Of a stretch of DNA of 49,261 bases, positions 7,141 to 14,193 are shown in pieces; within the stretch, counting starts at the first letter, position 1; each line of letters starts with the position of its first letter. The stretch is from a virus: IMG/VR virus record IMGVR_UViG_3300031884_000036, positions 1 to 49,261 of that record, one strand, 5' to 3'. The notes beneath the pieces are model-generated. The model was given only the letters and a program-made list of their open reading frames with translations. It did not search any database and had not been told where the DNA came from. The position numbers and the translations under genes were made by a program.

Positions 7141-8018
7141 GCCTATTCACACCAGATGGTGCGGTCAGTATTTCTGACCCATCCTATAACAAACAAATAC
7201 GTGTTGCCTTGCAAGGTGCAGGTGGCACAGCTAAAACATGGGCATCGACTACGTTTCGTAACCCAATCTTTATCTCGTATGACCGTGGTCTTTCGGCACA
7301 CATTGGCAAACCAATAGTAGAGATTCCGTTCTACGACAACAAGTATATCGAGAAGTTGTCACCACGTAAAGCTCCTGTCTATATTGACATTCGGACTAAC
7401 GAACAGAAGCCTCGTCCTTTTGATAAGAAAGGTGCTCTTCTTAAATTCCTGTATGGTGATGCTACCAAGCTAACTAATGAACAGACATTAGTTCTCGACG
7501 GCAATACTGGTATTCAAGCCGCGTTTCATTCTTGCTATTGGACTGACCCTGCCATTGACAATAATGGTAAGGTTAAACCATTCGCGGAGTGGGGACGAAA
7601 GATTGATTATTATACCGAAATCATGATGTGCCTTAAGGCACTACAGTGTGATGTTGTGTTCATTTTCCATGAGTCGCCTGACCGTGATGATGAGGGTCGC
7701 CTCAACGGTAAAGTTCGTCCTCTCTTGTCTGGTGGATACGTTGATGAGATAAGCAAAGAGTTTACTGATTGGTTTCGTTGTCATGCTGTTACCAAACCAA
7801 CTAAAGATGAAGAACAGAAGTTCATTGACAAATACCAGATTAACAAAGCCACTTTACTAGAATGGATGAAGTCAACTCCTGATGACCATCGTTCTATTTA
7901 TCTGTGGCAAACATACGCTGACTCTTTCTGCATGGCAAAGACAGCACTTATTAACCCGCCAAAGTTTATACCTGCTAACTACGAATCGTATTGCAAGTAT
8001 CAGCGTAAGGTATCATAA
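7137..8018 (+). CDS. Sak4-like RecA-fold ATPase (single-strand annealing recombinase)
   Basis: The 293-residue product has a Walker A variant GAGGTAKT (27-34) and a Walker B-like strand (TLVLDG) near residue 120. CDVVFIFHE follows near 180, with the DEEGRLNGKVRPLLSGG-like stretch typical of phage RecA-fold Sak4 proteins. Family members bind single-stranded DNA and promote annealing with a cognate SSB. The next gene, 8107-8610, looks like such a partner. The start makes an ATGA overlap with the dNMP kinase. Assignment is by motif and context; a general phage AAA ATPase is the alternative. Confidence 0.8.
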   Translation: MSLFTPDGAVSISDPSYNKQIRVALQGAGGTAKTWASTTFRNPIFISYDRGLSAHIGKPIVEIPFYDNKYIEKLSPRKAPVYIDIRTNEQKPRPFDKKGALLKFLYGDATKLTNEQTLVLDGNTGIQAAFHSCYWTDPAIDNNGKVKPFAEWGRKIDYYTEIMMCLKALQCDVVFIFHESPDRDDEGRLNGKVRPLLSGGYVDEISKEFTDWFRCHAVTKPTKDEEQKFIDKYQINKATLLEWMKSTPDDHRSIYLWQTYADSFCMAKTALINPPKFIPANYESYCKYQRKVS

Positions 8019-8106
8019 TTTATCCTATCAGGATACAACGCCGCACAGTCGTTACCTGTGCAAACATAAACGCAAATGGCCACTCAGTCCTACCTGAGAA
8101 ATCAAA

Positions 8107-8610
8107 ATGAGTAAATGGAATATGAACCAACCGTGGCTGAAAGACAACTATATCGTTCGTATCGCCGAAGCGAAATTCGGTGCTTCGAAACGCACAGACA
8201 ATCCAATGATTACATTGGACTTGGAAGTTGTCTTGCCGGAAACGGTTACAATCGGTGACGAAAGCGTTACCGTTGCAGGAACGCCCCTTAAGCACTATCT
8301 TGTGACCGGGGTTGTTGGTGACGAAGAAAAGACCAAAGACGCTCGTAAGCGCGCGATTGAGTTCTTCGACAAAGTGAAGTTCGACCATAGCAATATCAAC
8401 TGGGATAATCCCGACTTGAGTGCTTTGTCGAACATGAACATCTGGACGCTTCTCTCGGCTAAGCCGAATGAGAAACGGAAAGACCCCACTCCTGCACAGA
8501 AGGCTGCTGGTGAATTGGGCGATGTGCTTGTTGACCCTATCACTGGTCAGAAGCAGGTTACTTATTACCCGCAGGTTGAGTCTGTCTATGGGCCGGCCCA
8601 AGTTGCCTAA
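8107..8610 (+). CDS. Putative single-stranded DNA-binding / Sak4-associated protein (167 aa)
   Basis: The product begins MSKWNMNQPWLKDNYIVRIAEAKFG and is beta-rich in its first 100 residues (DNPMITLDLEVVLPE, HYLVTGVVGDEE), as in OB-fold-like or DUF669-type proteins often encoded beside Sak4 recombinases. It lacks a clear acidic C-terminal tail. Codon use is more GC-ending than in neighbours, similar to the capsid gene, which suggests high expression, as expected of an SSB. An 88-base gap separates it from the Sak4-like gene; a small hairpin-forming segment (TATCCTATCAGGATA) lies there at about 8020-8034. Function is inferred from context, not from a diagnostic motif. Confidence 0.65.
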   Translation: MSKWNMNQPWLKDNYIVRIAEAKFGASKRTDNPMITLDLEVVLPETVTIGDESVTVAGTPLKHYLVTGVVGDEEKTKDARKRAIEFFDKVKFDHSNINWDNPDLSALSNMNIWTLLSAKPNEKRKDPTPAQKAAGELGDVLVDPITGQKQVTYYPQVESVYGPAQVA

Positions 8611-8668
8611 TACGTTTGGTTAACAATCCGCTGGCATACCGGAAGTAGAGTATGCCCACTCTTTTATT

Positions 8669-9007
8669 ATGAAACAAGAATCGTATCCACAACAGTATCC
8701 ACAACAGTATCCACAACAGTTGGGTGGTGCTCAATGTGCTGCTCAATGTAACTCTGTTGAACGTAAATCAGAACTTTGTCAAGTTTCAGAAAAACTTAAT
8801 GAAGAAGTTTCTAAACTTGGTGAGTTGATTTCACAACTCCATTCTCGTCTTGAAACTGTTCTGAAGCCAGCAGCTCCAGAAGGAGAAAACTGTAAAGACG
8901 GGTCAGTGCCTATGACGGAGGCGGCTCGTCGAATTGAGCAATCAATTAACATTGTATTGCGACAACAACAATCAGTGGTATCACTGTTAACTCGACTGGA
9001 AGTATGA
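8669..9007 (+). CDS. Unknown coiled-coil protein (112 aa) with YPQQ repeats
   Basis: It starts MKQESYPQQYPQQYPQQL, three copies of YPQQ, followed by a Cys-containing segment (CAAQC) and a long amphipathic helix with heptad-like Leu spacing (residues ~38-66, SELCQVSEKLNEEVSKL). A second helix fills the C-terminus. It looks like an oligomeric coiled-coil scaffold or accessory replication factor. It sits just before the polymerase operon section and overlaps the next ORF by 4 bases (ATGA). The start follows CTTTTATT without a Shine-Dalgarno. No family recognised. Confidence 0.7.
   Translation: MKQESYPQQYPQQYPQQLGGAQCAAQCNSVERKSELCQVSEKLNEEVSKLGELISQLHSRLETVLKPAAPEGENCKDGSVPMTEAARRIEQSINIVLRQQQSVVSLLTRLEV
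8684..8719 (+). repeat. Three tandem 12-bp repeats inside a gene
   Basis: TATCCACAACAG occurs three times head to tail, encoding the (YPQQ)3 segment of the 8669 gene. The 12-bp unit keeps the frame, so copy number could vary by slippage without disrupting the protein. Confidence 0.9.
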
Positions 9008-9198
9008 CAATTAAACCTGTTCTAACTCTCGACCAGAACGACCTGAAACCATTCATTGACGAGTTTCGTAAAGTAATGAAGGTTAAGGAAGATGCTGTGT
9101 TCATGCTTGATAGTATCGTTCCAGTTGTGCTGCCAAATGAAACTGGCAAAAGTGACTGGTCAATCGAAATCAAAGGTCAGTTCGTCCAGCCTTCCTGA
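9004..9198 (+). CDS. Small unknown protein (64 aa)
   Basis: Starts by ATGA overlap with the 8669 gene and ends two bases before the polymerase ORF. The product (MTIKPVLTLDQNDLKPFIDE...) is mixed helix/strand and mildly acidic. Its position immediately before the polymerase suggests co-expression. No motif recognised. Confidence 0.7.
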   Translation: MTIKPVLTLDQNDLKPFIDEFRKVMKVKEDAVFMLDSIVPVVLPNETGKSDWSIEIKGQFVQPS

Positions 9199-9200
9199 GT

Positions 9201-10799
9201 ATGTTACGGAACAAACCTCGTCTTAAATACTGTGGTATCACGGTAGTTCTAGGCAACCCTAGTCGCTTCGACAAAGCAGCTTTGTTGACAGCCACAGGTG
9301 GTTGCTTGTTCAATGACTTGTGTTTGCGTCCAGAGTTCAACCAGATGCAATGCGATATTCGTTTAGCAGACGACCCTAGTCCTCTGTTGCCGGATACGCA
9401 TTGCATCCTTTTGCTTGGTGAATCAGCTTGTCATAAATGGATACCGGCTTCACGTGGTAACTCAATAGGTGAAATCCGTGGGTCAGTATATTTCTATAAC
9501 GGTATACCAGCAATTCCCACTTTCTTCCCACAAGACGCCTGCGACTTTAAGAACCTGGAAGTCAAACTAAACCCGCTGAATCCAGAGTATTCTCCTGATG
9601 CCGAGGACGAAGTTGAAGATACTGACGATTATGAATCCATCAAAAGACACGGTAAAACTTCTCGAAGGAATTTCGCTTTCTGGATTAAACAGGACTGTGC
9701 TAAAGTCAAAACTATTATCACCAACGGTGGTAAAGTTCCTGCCTCTGACATTCAGAAACCATCCTATCGGATATACCCAAATTCATCTGAGGTTATTGAT
9801 ATACTTTCCAGCACTAAGAATCAAACACTCTTCTTTGATATAGAAACTGATTATGAAGAACAAAATTTACAATGCTTCGCGTTCAGCTTTGACGGCGTTA
9901 ATATTTATTCTGTTCCTATTCTTGATTATTTGTATCATCCTGCCTACAGTTCTTATCATCTCATTTTGCGAGCATTGGCGGTGGCTATTAGGGACAATTT
10001 GCTTATCGCTCATAACGGCGCTTGTTTTGATTTCTTTGTCCTCGCGCATAAGTATCATATCGCAGTTAATAAAACATATGATACGATGATAGCACAGCAT
10101 CGTATTTACCCTGATGTTGAGAAATCTTTAGGTCATTGCGTCTCTCTTTGGACATGGGAGAACTTCCATAAAGATGAAGACTCTAAGGGTTATATGTCCC
10201 GCGAGCAGATGGAAGCTCGTTTGCGTTACTGTGGTAAAGATGTTTATACTTTAGCCCTAGTCTATAAAGCACAGCAAACCTATGCTAAAAAAGTTGTTGG
10301 TTTGTCTGACTCAATCTCATGTGCTATGGCTGCTATTAGGCCTTACCTTATTACTTCTCTCCAAGGTATCCAAGTCGCCAAGGAAAAAGTGATTGAGGCC
10401 GCGCGAGAAAATGACAGACTTATGATGCAATACGACCGCATTATTAAGTTACTTATTGGTGAGAAATCGATGGCGGCCATTAAGTCATCTATCAAAGGTA
10501 AAGCTGGAATGTTTGCTGGTTCTAACAGTCAATGCATTACTTACTTCCATGAGATGCTTGGTTATCCGGTTGTTGCTCGTTCTTCTAAAACAGAGAAGCC
10601 TTCTCTTGGCAAGAAAGCAATGTATAAACTGGCACTCAAATTTCCAGAGAATCCAGTCATTCAATTTGTTTTGGCTTACAGAACTATTGCGAAAGAATTT
10701 GGCACGTATAAGTTTATACCGTGGCGCAATGATGATGGAACTTTGGGCACTCATTCGTTACTTGAACAACCACCAGAACAACAGGAGTTTGTGGTATGA
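9201..10799 (+). CDS. Family-A DNA polymerase, N-terminal half: UDG-like domain, 3'-5' exonuclease, thumb
   Basis: The 532-residue product begins with a uracil-DNA-glycosylase-like domain (~1-165; LLLGESACHKWIP, IPAIPTFFPQ), as in several phage family-A polymerases. A DEDDy 3'-5' exonuclease follows: Exo I FFDIET (Asp213, Glu215), Exo II AHNGACFD (Asp277), Exo III Tyr343-xxx-Asp347. After it come the helical thumb and the segment DGTLGTHS, where the polymerase domain should run on into a TGRLSS-like motif. Instead the chain diverges (LLEQPPEQQEFVV) and stops. The missing continuation is found at 12041 (YKLTGTKTFRLSS). The enzyme must therefore be assembled from two polypeptides, or this half acts alone as a proofreading nuclease. 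Its stop overlaps the next ATG (ATGA at 10796). Confidence 0.92.
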   Translation: MLRNKPRLKYCGITVVLGNPSRFDKAALLTATGGCLFNDLCLRPEFNQMQCDIRLADDPSPLLPDTHCILLLGESACHKWIPASRGNSIGEIRGSVYFYNGIPAIPTFFPQDACDFKNLEVKLNPLNPEYSPDAEDEVEDTDDYESIKRHGKTSRRNFAFWIKQDCAKVKTIITNGGKVPASDIQKPSYRIYPNSSEVIDILSSTKNQTLFFDIETDYEEQNLQCFAFSFDGVNIYSVPILDYLYHPAYSSYHLILRALAVAIRDNLLIAHNGACFDFFVLAHKYHIAVNKTYDTMIAQHRIYPDVEKSLGHCVSLWTWENFHKDEDSKGYMSREQMEARLRYCGKDVYTLALVYKAQQTYAKKVVGLSDSISCAMAAIRPYLITSLQGIQVAKEKVIEAARENDRLMMQYDRIIKLLIGEKSMAAIKSSIKGKAGMFAGSNSQCITYFHEMLGYPVVARSSKTEKPSLGKKAMYKLALKFPENPVIQFVLAYRTIAKEFGTYKFIPWRNDDGTLGTHSLLEQPPEQQEFVV

Positions 10800-11005
10800 C
10801 CATACATTTAACTGAAAATGTATCTAAAGAAATATCTCGTTTTATATGTGAGATTAACAGAAACCCAACTATCATCTATCTTGGAGATAGATATGTTAGA
10901 AGTCTTGAAGCAGAATTTGGATTTTTTAAATCATGCACTGTGCAGTTTATGGGCTTGATTGTCGTAAAAGTTTTTGACGAAAATTATTGCAGAGCTGGAT
11001 TATGA
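10796..11005 (+). CDS. Small unknown protein (69 aa), first gene of the cassette splitting the polymerase
   Basis: Starts with an ATG overlapping the stop of the polymerase N-terminal half. The product (MTIHLTENVSKEISRFICEIN...) has an N-terminal helix followed by beta strands (TIIYLGDRY, VQFMGLIVVKVF). It ends in an ATGA overlap with the next gene. No family recognised. Its codon use is AT-rich, like the rest of the cassette and unlike the flanking polymerase halves. Confidence 0.7.
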   Translation: MTIHLTENVSKEISRFICEINRNPTIIYLGDRYVRSLEAEFGFFKSCTVQFMGLIVVKVFDENYCRAGL

Positions 11006-11394
11006 TAGAACTGCCTTACAGAATTACAAATGGTTGTTGTGAATACTACAAAGATAAGCTGATTTTTCTTTACGGTTATGACGTGATGGGCAAATCAATG
11101 GATGGTCAAGCAATGATTAAAGGTCATGAGAATACATTCCCGATTACGACAATGTATAAATTTTGTAATAGTGGTGCTCGTTATTTTACTGATGCTGACC
11201 ATGCTTGCTTTGAGCATATTGATTCCTGCTTTGCAGCTATACCTAACGATGGCAGGTTAATTATACCGCTGCGCAAGATGGGAGAAGGCTGTTCTCGTCT
11301 GAAAGAACTGGCACCGAGAGTTCACATTTATCTTTATGAAAGACTTAAAGCAATTGGATACCCAGAAATCATTTGGCAATACGATTGGCAATAA
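11002..11394 (+). CDS. Conserved phage hypothetical protein (130 aa)
   Basis: The product begins MIELPYRITNGCCEYYKDKL. The pattern GxxxxGQAMIKGHENTFPI...YFTDAD...IPNDGRLIIPLRKMGEGCSRL resembles a phage family with a GGQAVIRDEPNAxGIPTK...AYFTDADxE...VVIPxxGLGTGLA layout. I know that family as a short conserved protein of unknown function and do not assert an accession number. The glycine-rich IIPLRKMGEG segment could be a ligand loop. The ATG at 11002 overlaps the upstream stop (ATGA). It is part of the cassette with thyX. Confidence 0.72.
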   Translation: MIELPYRITNGCCEYYKDKLIFLYGYDVMGKSMDGQAMIKGHENTFPITTMYKFCNSGARYFTDADHACFEHIDSCFAAIPNDGRLIIPLRKMGEGCSRLKELAPRVHIYLYERLKAIGYPEIIWQYDWQ

Positions 11395-11408
11395 ACAATA
11401 ATAAAACT

Positions 11409-12044
11409 ATGAAAATAATTGAACCATCACATGAAATACTAACCCCTGTTGAAGGAGAAGCTGGACGCAATATGCTACGGTTAATTGAACGAGCAGCTAG
11501 AACTTGCTATAAATCAGAGGATGCTATTACTTGTGATAGCCATTCTGCTTTTGTTACAAAGATAGCTACAGTATTTAAGCATGTATCAGTCATAGAACAT
11601 TGTTCCGTTACTGTTAAGTTTATTTGTGACCGTGGTGTTACACATGAAATTGTGAGACACAGGCTTGCTGCTTATTCACAAGAATCAACACGTTATTGTA
11701 ATTATGCCAAGGATAAATTTGGCAATGAAATTACAGTTATTAGACCGTTCTTTTTTACTGATGAACAGCGTTATGGATTTTGGCAAAGAGCTATGAAAGA
11801 ATGTGAAGATTTATATTTATCGTTACTCGGTGCAGGCGCTTCGGCACAAGAAGCTCGTTCAGTGTTGCCGAATAGTCTTAAAACTGAAATTGTTATGACA
11901 GCTAATCTTCGTGAGTGGCAACATATCTTTAGACTTCGCTGTTCGTCAAAAGCACATCCGCAAATGCAGCAGTTAATGAAACCTTTGTTTGCCGAGTTTC
12001 AGCAACATCTTCCTGAATTATTTGCTGATATTGTTCCGGTATGA
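11409..12044 (+). CDS. thyX: Flavin-dependent thymidylate synthase ThyX
   Basis: The 211-residue product contains the ThyX signature: Arg83-His84-Arg85, then YSQESTRY with Ser93 and Arg95. ThyX methylates dUMP to dTMP using methylenetetrahydrofolate, FAD and NADPH, giving dTMP for phage DNA synthesis. The first serine of the usual RHRxxS motif is alanine (Ala88), a substitution I also associate with active relatives. The ATG at 11409 was chosen because it starts the conserved region (MKIIEPSHEILTPVEG); an in-frame extension upstream overlaps the preceding gene. The stop overlaps the ATG of the polymerase C-terminal half (ATGA at 12041), so thyX sits physically inside the split polymerase gene. 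Confidence 0.95.
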   Translation: MKIIEPSHEILTPVEGEAGRNMLRLIERAARTCYKSEDAITCDSHSAFVTKIATVFKHVSVIEHCSVTVKFICDRGVTHEIVRHRLAAYSQESTRYCNYAKDKFGNEITVIRPFFFTDEQRYGFWQRAMKECEDLYLSLLGAGASAQEARSVLPNSLKTEIVMTANLREWQHIFRLRCSSKAHPQMQQLMKPLFAEFQQHLPELFADIVPV

Positions 12045-14008
12045 GAAATTCAACTTGTTATAAACTTACCGGAACTAAGACCTTCAGATTAAGCAGTTCT
12101 AAAATACTCGGTAAATACGGAGGCAACCTTCAGAATATAGAAAAAAGCATGAGGGAAATATATGTCCCCGACGAAGGTAAGATTTTCGTGCAGACAGACC
12201 AAGCTGGTGCCGAGGCACTAATTGTTTCTTATCTGACACGTGCCGGTAACTATCGTGCTTTGTTTAACAATGGTATTAAACCACACACGTATATTTGTGT
12301 GCATCTGTTTGAGGACGTGTGGCCGCGAAAGATGCAAGAGCATAATTTCATACAATCGCGTGATGAATTAGACATTAAGAAAATCATAGCAACTCCGATT
12401 CCAGAGCTGAAAAAGAACCCACTTTGGAAGTCTTTAGACGGCTGCATTAAGTCCAGTGACGGCTGGCCTCTTACAGAACGCTATTACTATCTAGGTAAGC
12501 AAACAGAGCATTGTGTCGATAAAGAAACGATGCTACTAACACAATGTGGCTGGGTTACTGCCGAACAATATGATGGGAAAGAATCAATTGCTATCTACGA
12601 TAATGGAATAATTAAATTTGAGCGACCATTAAAATGGAATCAGTTTGACTATGAAGGCGACATGATTCAATTTAATGGCGATGAAGTTAATCAATTAGTA
12701 ACGCCTAATCATAAAGTTTTGTATGAAAGTAATGGTAAACAACATTATAATCAAGCAATAAATATCTTTAGAAATCAAAGATTAAACATCCCAACAAGCG
12801 GAGCGTATGTTGGTGGATTGACGAATTTAGAAAATTGGAGAGTTAAATTATTGGTGGCCATTCAAGCAGATGGACATTGGTGTAAGTCAGAGGAAGCTCA
12901 TTCTTATGAAATGTTGCCAAAGGTTATTTTTAGATTAAAAAGACAAAGAAAAATAAAGCGATTATTAGAAATTTTACATGAAGGAAATTGTCGTTACAAT
13001 TTAGCTAGTCACGCTCATGGTGTTACCTGCATAACTGTATTTGATTTAGAAGATACAGTAAAATATTTTGGACTGGTAAAACAATTTGATAGTTGGATTT
13101 TTACTTTATCAAAATCAAACCTTGAATTATTGGTTTCTGAGCTTCATCATTGGGATGGAACAAAAGAAAGCTCTACTTTGCACAAACGTGAAGCTTATTA
13201 TTCCGCAATTAACAGAAATGCACATTATGTAAAATTGGCTTGTCACCTTGTTGGAAAACAGGGAACATTGAATTATAATTCAACTTCACAAATTTATTGT
13301 GTTGGCATAAATAACAGAAAAAATTCAATAGCTAATTTTAATACAAGAATAAAAGGATATTTTGGAAAAGTTTATTGTCCAACAGTTTCATCTGGCTATT
13401 TTATTATCAATAGAAAAGGTAAAATCTCTGTTACAGGTAATAGCAGTAACTACGATATTCAGCCGCCGACATTCCGAATGAATATTCTGGAAAAGTCTGG
13501 TGGTAAAATTGTAATCTCGAAAACCGATTCAGAACGGTTTATCTCTACCAAGCATAGACTTTATCCAGAGATAAAAGAAGATTTCCATATGTCGGTGCAA
13601 GCGCAGGTTAAACGTAACCGTGTGCTTTACAATTTGCATGGGCATCCTTATCAAATAACACAACCCTATTTTAAGGATTCTGACTGGAAGGAATACTACT
13701 CTTGGATTCCGCAAAGCACGGTTGGCGAGATAACAAATATTGCTTATGCACGTTTGCAAGAATTTATAGAACAAGAGAATTTGGCATGGGACTTGCTTGC
13801 TAATACACATGACTCGTATCTTTGTCAGTGTCCTATAACTGATGCGTTAGTCTGTGGTGCTAAGATGAAAGAGTTTATTGAGCAAGAGTTAGTTTCACCT
13901 TTTGATGGCACACACTTTAGGATGCGTTCTGAAACCTGTGCTGGTTTCAACTGGCGTCCGTTTCACCCTGAAAAGAATCCGATTGGATTAAAAGAGATTA
14001 ACGTATGA
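12041..14008 (+). CDS. Family-A DNA polymerase, C-terminal half (palm/fingers), interrupted by an intein
   Basis: The 655-residue precursor consists of extein 1-157, intein 158-467 and extein 468-655. Extein 1 has TGTKTFRLSS and motif A DQAGAEALI (Asp53, catalytic metal). The O-helix begins at Arg147/Lys153 (RYYYLGKQTEH) and resumes after the intein (SSNYDIQPPTF, Tyr471). QSTVGEITNIA and motif C HDS (His590-Asp591) follow, so both catalytic aspartates are present. The mature extein would be about 345 residues. It lacks exonuclease and thumb, which are in 9201-10799. The start is an ATGA overlap with thyX, and the first six residues (MRNSTC) look like a newly made N-terminus before the ancestral sequence resumes at YKLTGT. 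The polymerase should need both protein splicing and association of two chains. Confidence 0.93.
   Translation: MRNSTCYKLTGTKTFRLSSSKILGKYGGNLQNIEKSMREIYVPDEGKIFVQTDQAGAEALIVSYLTRAGNYRALFNNGIKPHTYICVHLFEDVWPRKMQEHNFIQSRDELDIKKIIATPIPELKKNPLWKSLDGCIKSSDGWPLTERYYYLGKQTEHCVDKETMLLTQCGWVTAEQYDGKESIAIYDNGIIKFERPLKWNQFDYEGDMIQFNGDEVNQLVTPNHKVLYESNGKQHYNQAINIFRNQRLNIPTSGAYVGGLTNLENWRVKLLVAIQADGHWCKSEEAHSYEMLPKVIFRLKRQRKIKRLLEILHEGNCRYNLASHAHGVTCITVFDLEDTVKYFGLVKQFDSWIFTLSKSNLELLVSELHHWDGTKESSTLHKREAYYSAINRNAHYVKLACHLVGKQGTLNYNSTSQIYCVGINNRKNSIANFNTRIKGYFGKVYCPTVSSGYFIINRKGKISVTGNSSNYDIQPPTFRMNILEKSGGKIVISKTDSERFISTKHRLYPEIKEDFHMSVQAQVKRNRVLYNLHGHPYQITQPYFKDSDWKEYYSWIPQSTVGEITNIAYARLQEFIEQENLAWDLLANTHDSYLCQCPITDALVCGAKMKEFIEQELVSPFDGTHFRMRSETCAGFNWRPFHPEKNPIGLKEINV
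12512..13441 (+). other. Intein (310 aa) with LAGLIDADG-type endonuclease remnant, in DNA polymerase
   Basis: In-frame insertion. It starts with Cys158 (block A, CVDKETMLLTQCGWVTAEQ), has block B TPNHKV and a block F/G end (GKISVTGN), and is followed by Ser468 as the +1 nucleophile. The terminal Asn467 is present, but the residue before it is Gly instead of His. A LAGLIDADG-like motif 1 (LLVAIQADG) is clear. A second (LVSELHHWDG) is divergent, so endonuclease activity is uncertain. The insertion point is the catalytic O-helix, a typical highly conserved intein site. The DNA is visibly more AT-rich (many AAT, ATT, TTA codons) than the exteins, which supports horizontal acquisition. Confidence 0.93.
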
Positions 14009-14193
14009 GTAATACCTTCAAGTTTGTTAAGATAGAGCATAAGCTAGATATACCAATTTTTGAGTTTTTAACAAAAGAAGAAATTCATCCCATTGATGTT
14101 GATGGTTGGGACAAAGATAATTTACCAAAAATTGGTGATACAATTATTTACAAAAAAGGATTTTGGTTTGATGCAAAAGGTAGTATAATATGA
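14005..14193 (+). CDS. Small acidic unknown protein (62 aa)
   Basis: It is linked by ATGA overlaps to the polymerase half upstream and the helicase-like ATPase downstream. The product (MSNTFKFVKIEHKLDIPIFE...) is beta-rich, with a segment LPKIGDTIIYKKGFWFDAKG like a small SH3/OB-type barrel edge. AT-rich codon use resembles the thyX cassette and intein. No family recognised. Confidence 0.7.
   Translation: MSNTFKFVKIEHKLDIPIFEFLTKEEIHPIDVDGWDKDNLPKIGDTIIYKKGFWFDAKGSII

Noticed and set aside
12041-14008. Split intein or group I intron as explanation of the polymerase break
   Set aside because: The intein is complete in one frame. The 1.2-kb cassette is filled with intact genes joined by ATGA overlaps, leaving no room for intron secondary structure.
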